Origin: Symbiodinium natans
Lineage: Eukaryota; Sar; Dinophyceae; Suessiales; Symbiodiniaceae
Assembly (NCBI GenBank): GCA_905221605.1
Contig: CAJNDS010002501.1
Location: 113,501 to 177,500, forward strand
Direction: 5' to 3'
DNA length: 64,000 nucleotides
The position numbers were made by a program, and so were the translations under genes. Of the stretch, positions 61,976-64,000 are shown piece after piece (the first letter of the stretch is position 1; each line of letters opens with the position of its first letter). A model generated the notes under the pieces. The model did not search any database, had not been told where the DNA came from, and saw only the letters and a list, made by a program, of their open reading frames with translations.

Positions 61976-64000
61976 TCATTTTCCATTTCGATTCCCCTTA
62001 TTCTCATTGCCATCATGACTTTATAGGTGTTGGAGGCCCCAAACTTGATCTTGATAGGGTTTAGGGTTTAGGGTTTAGGGTTTAGGGTTTAGGGTTTAAG
62101 GTTTAGGGTTTAGGGTTTAGGGTACCGAAGGGTCCATGCGCCTAAGTTGGCAGTACTTGAGCCTTAAACTACTTCTCCAATAGCCAAGGGAAAACAGGCT
62201 AGACCTTATTACTCCTACTCAATAAGGAAACCCCGAAAGTTTAAAGTTCAACCATTGGCTGAGAAAGTTAAAGTATTTCCTCTGCAGGGGCTTTCGGGGA
62301 CGAAGTGCATAATGAAGAGGTGCCCTCGTGCGCCTCATGATTTTGTACTTGGGGTTGAGGGCTGAGGGCTTATGGTTTCGGGTTTGGGAATATTATATAC
62401 TTGGGCCCTGAAGTCCTACATGAGCCAGCATAGCCGCACTAGCCGCACCCCCTCCCCCCTCCCCCCCATGATGATCCCCTCCCTACCCCCCCCCCAGTGG
62501 TTCTTGGTCTGTGGTTCACGGGTTTAGGGTTCAGGGTTAGACTGTAGAGTTCAGGATTTTCACTCTGACCCCCTTCGTCCATTGGTTGACAGTGGGTTTA
62601 GAGTTTAGGGTTCGAGGTTTGGGGTAATGGTAGGTTTATGGTTTCCACTTCTCCCCCCTGTGGTTCTTGCTGGGTTTTTGGTTCAGGGTTAGAGTGGTTA
62701 AGGCTGCCGGTTTACCCTTCTCCCCCTTGCGGTTGATTGGTGGGTTTAGGTTTTAGGGCTTAGGGTTCAGGGTTTGGGGTTTAGGTTGAAGGTTTCTCTC
62801 TCCCCCCCTGTGGTCCGTGGTTTTGAGGGTTAACGGGCAGGGTTTGGGGTGGGGGAGTGGGATACCATACCCCTGCACCCGAAGACCTCCAAACCACTTG
62901 CCCCACACCTTGAAACCCAAAACCTTGAGTTCAGCGGATGCGGAGCCCAGCCTAAACCCTAAACCCTAAACCCTAAACCCGAAACCCGAAACCCTAAACC
63001 CTGAACCCTAATCTCTTCCTGGAACATCTACTTCGGGTTTGGGGCTTCGAGTATAGAATGGGCATAGTGGCTAGTTCGTACAAGAATATACTGGTAGTAC
63101 AATCAGGGGAGATTTTTGGTAATCATTAGGTCAGGTTTTAGTCATCTCCCTCTGCCTGAAAAACCTTGGTTTAGGGCATAAGGGTTAAGGTAACACCCTT
63201 CCTAGTATGTCTCCTCACCCAAACTTGCCCACACTTAGTTGGTAGGGAAGATAGGCACTGACCCTTTACGCAGGGATCCCTACGTTTCAGGGCTGCACAG
63301 GCGGAAAAAACCCTAAGCCCTAAACCCTAAACCCTTGCACCCTTAAACCCTAAACCCTGACCCAAGCCGAACCCGAACCATGTAAACCCTTTAAAACCCG
63401 AAAGGCCAGTGGGAAAAGACACCGAGGCCCGAACATCAAGGCCGATTTGCACTGGGAGGAGGAGCGGCCGGCCGAACCTTGGGGATCTCGGGTTCAGGGG
63501 TTAGGATTTCGGGTTCAGGGTTTAGGGTTTAGGGTTCAGGGTTTAGGGTTCAGGGTTTAGGTTTAGGGTCTAGGTCTGGGGCTTCAAGTTTCAGATATGC
63601 TCACTTCTCTCAAATGTGGTCCTTTCGGGTGGTCCTGATTGTAGTACAAGGCGGCCCCCTCTTGTTAAGGGTACCCAAGAGAAGGGACCAATAAGCACCG
63701 CTGGAGAAGCACACAGCACAGCCATACAAAGCTCGGGCATTTTGATGTCGGCCCTCCTCTTCGTGTGCTTCTACAAAAGCACCTATCAGATGACCACCAT
63801 CGACTCTGCAGGTTTGGCTTTGCTGTCCATGGTCGGCTGACAGCTTCGGGCTCGAAGTAAGGGCAACTTCTGTGACGGCGAGACCACATACCTAGGATCC
63901 CTAGGATCCTAGCAGACAAAAATTCGGTTTGGTTAGGTTTGCATAAGGGATCCTAGAACCCAAAAAGGGAAACAAGGGCACCAACTGGGCATCCGAGGTA
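61976..64000. other. Host intergenic
   Basis: An array at 62053-62125, T/C-rich spacers with CTCCCCCCT at 62450-62500 and 62650-62810 between short TTTAGGG runs, and arrays at 62950-63010, 63310-63360 and 63490-63580. Family C fragments near 62128-62165 and 62393-62420. Frames at 63616-63919 have no domain. No gene seen. Confidence 0.5.

Overview
The window looks like a piece of a unicellular eukaryote's nuclear genome, probably an alga or other protist with Arabidopsis-type TTTAGGG telomeres. An integrated DNA virus sits in it. Two compositions alternate sharply. About 1-8.9 kb and 32.6-64 kb are GC-richer, almost gene-free, and full of short interstitial CCCTAAA/TTTAGGG arrays in both orientations and small inverted-repeat elements. 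The 8.9-32.6 kb interval is AT-rich, densely coding and viral. The host species cannot be named from this sequence.

The viral element runs from 8920 to 32586 (23.7 kb). It has terminal inverted repeats of about 755 bp that start AG and end CT, and it is flanked by a 5-bp direct repeat, CAAAG. This is the signature of a Polinton/Maverick or Polinton-like virus (PLV) inserted by a retrovirus-type integrase. Recognisable genes are the integrase (broken), a family B DNA polymerase continuing into an SF1 helicase with a C-terminal zinc/HNH-like module, a penton-type minor capsid protein, a GHSLG lipase, a double jelly-roll major capsid protein (interrupted by one stop), a long fibre ending in a peptidase S74 chaperone domain, and an FtsK/HerA packaging ATPase. 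There are also three GIY-YIG nucleases that share a C-terminal zinc finger, and about ten small unknown proteins. I saw no maturation protease.

The genes form a complete virion and replication programme. Integrase, polymerase and helicase handle insertion and copying. MCP, penton and fibre build the particle, and the ATPase fills it. A TCTA motif 10-19 nt upstream of start codons marks mainly virion genes, like the late promoter of CroV and Mavirus. AT-rich hairpins sit at many gene ends, like the Mimivirus polyadenylation hairpins.

The copy is decaying. The integrase carries a 1.85-kb foldback transposon, whose removal with one 3-bp target duplication restores the frame, and also a 1-nt shift in an A7/T7 run. 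The polymerase frame breaks exactly at catalytic motif C. The MCP has an in-frame TAA. The two terminal repeats remain nearly identical, so insertion is probably recent.

Outside the virus the only protein signature I can support is a RING finger at 5831-6112 (minus strand). The rest is telomere-like arrays, at least four MITE-like families, a Mutator-like element at 4207-4593, and low-complexity tracts. Several MITE copies are themselves interrupted by telomeric arrays, suggesting repeated healing of breaks with telomeric repeats.
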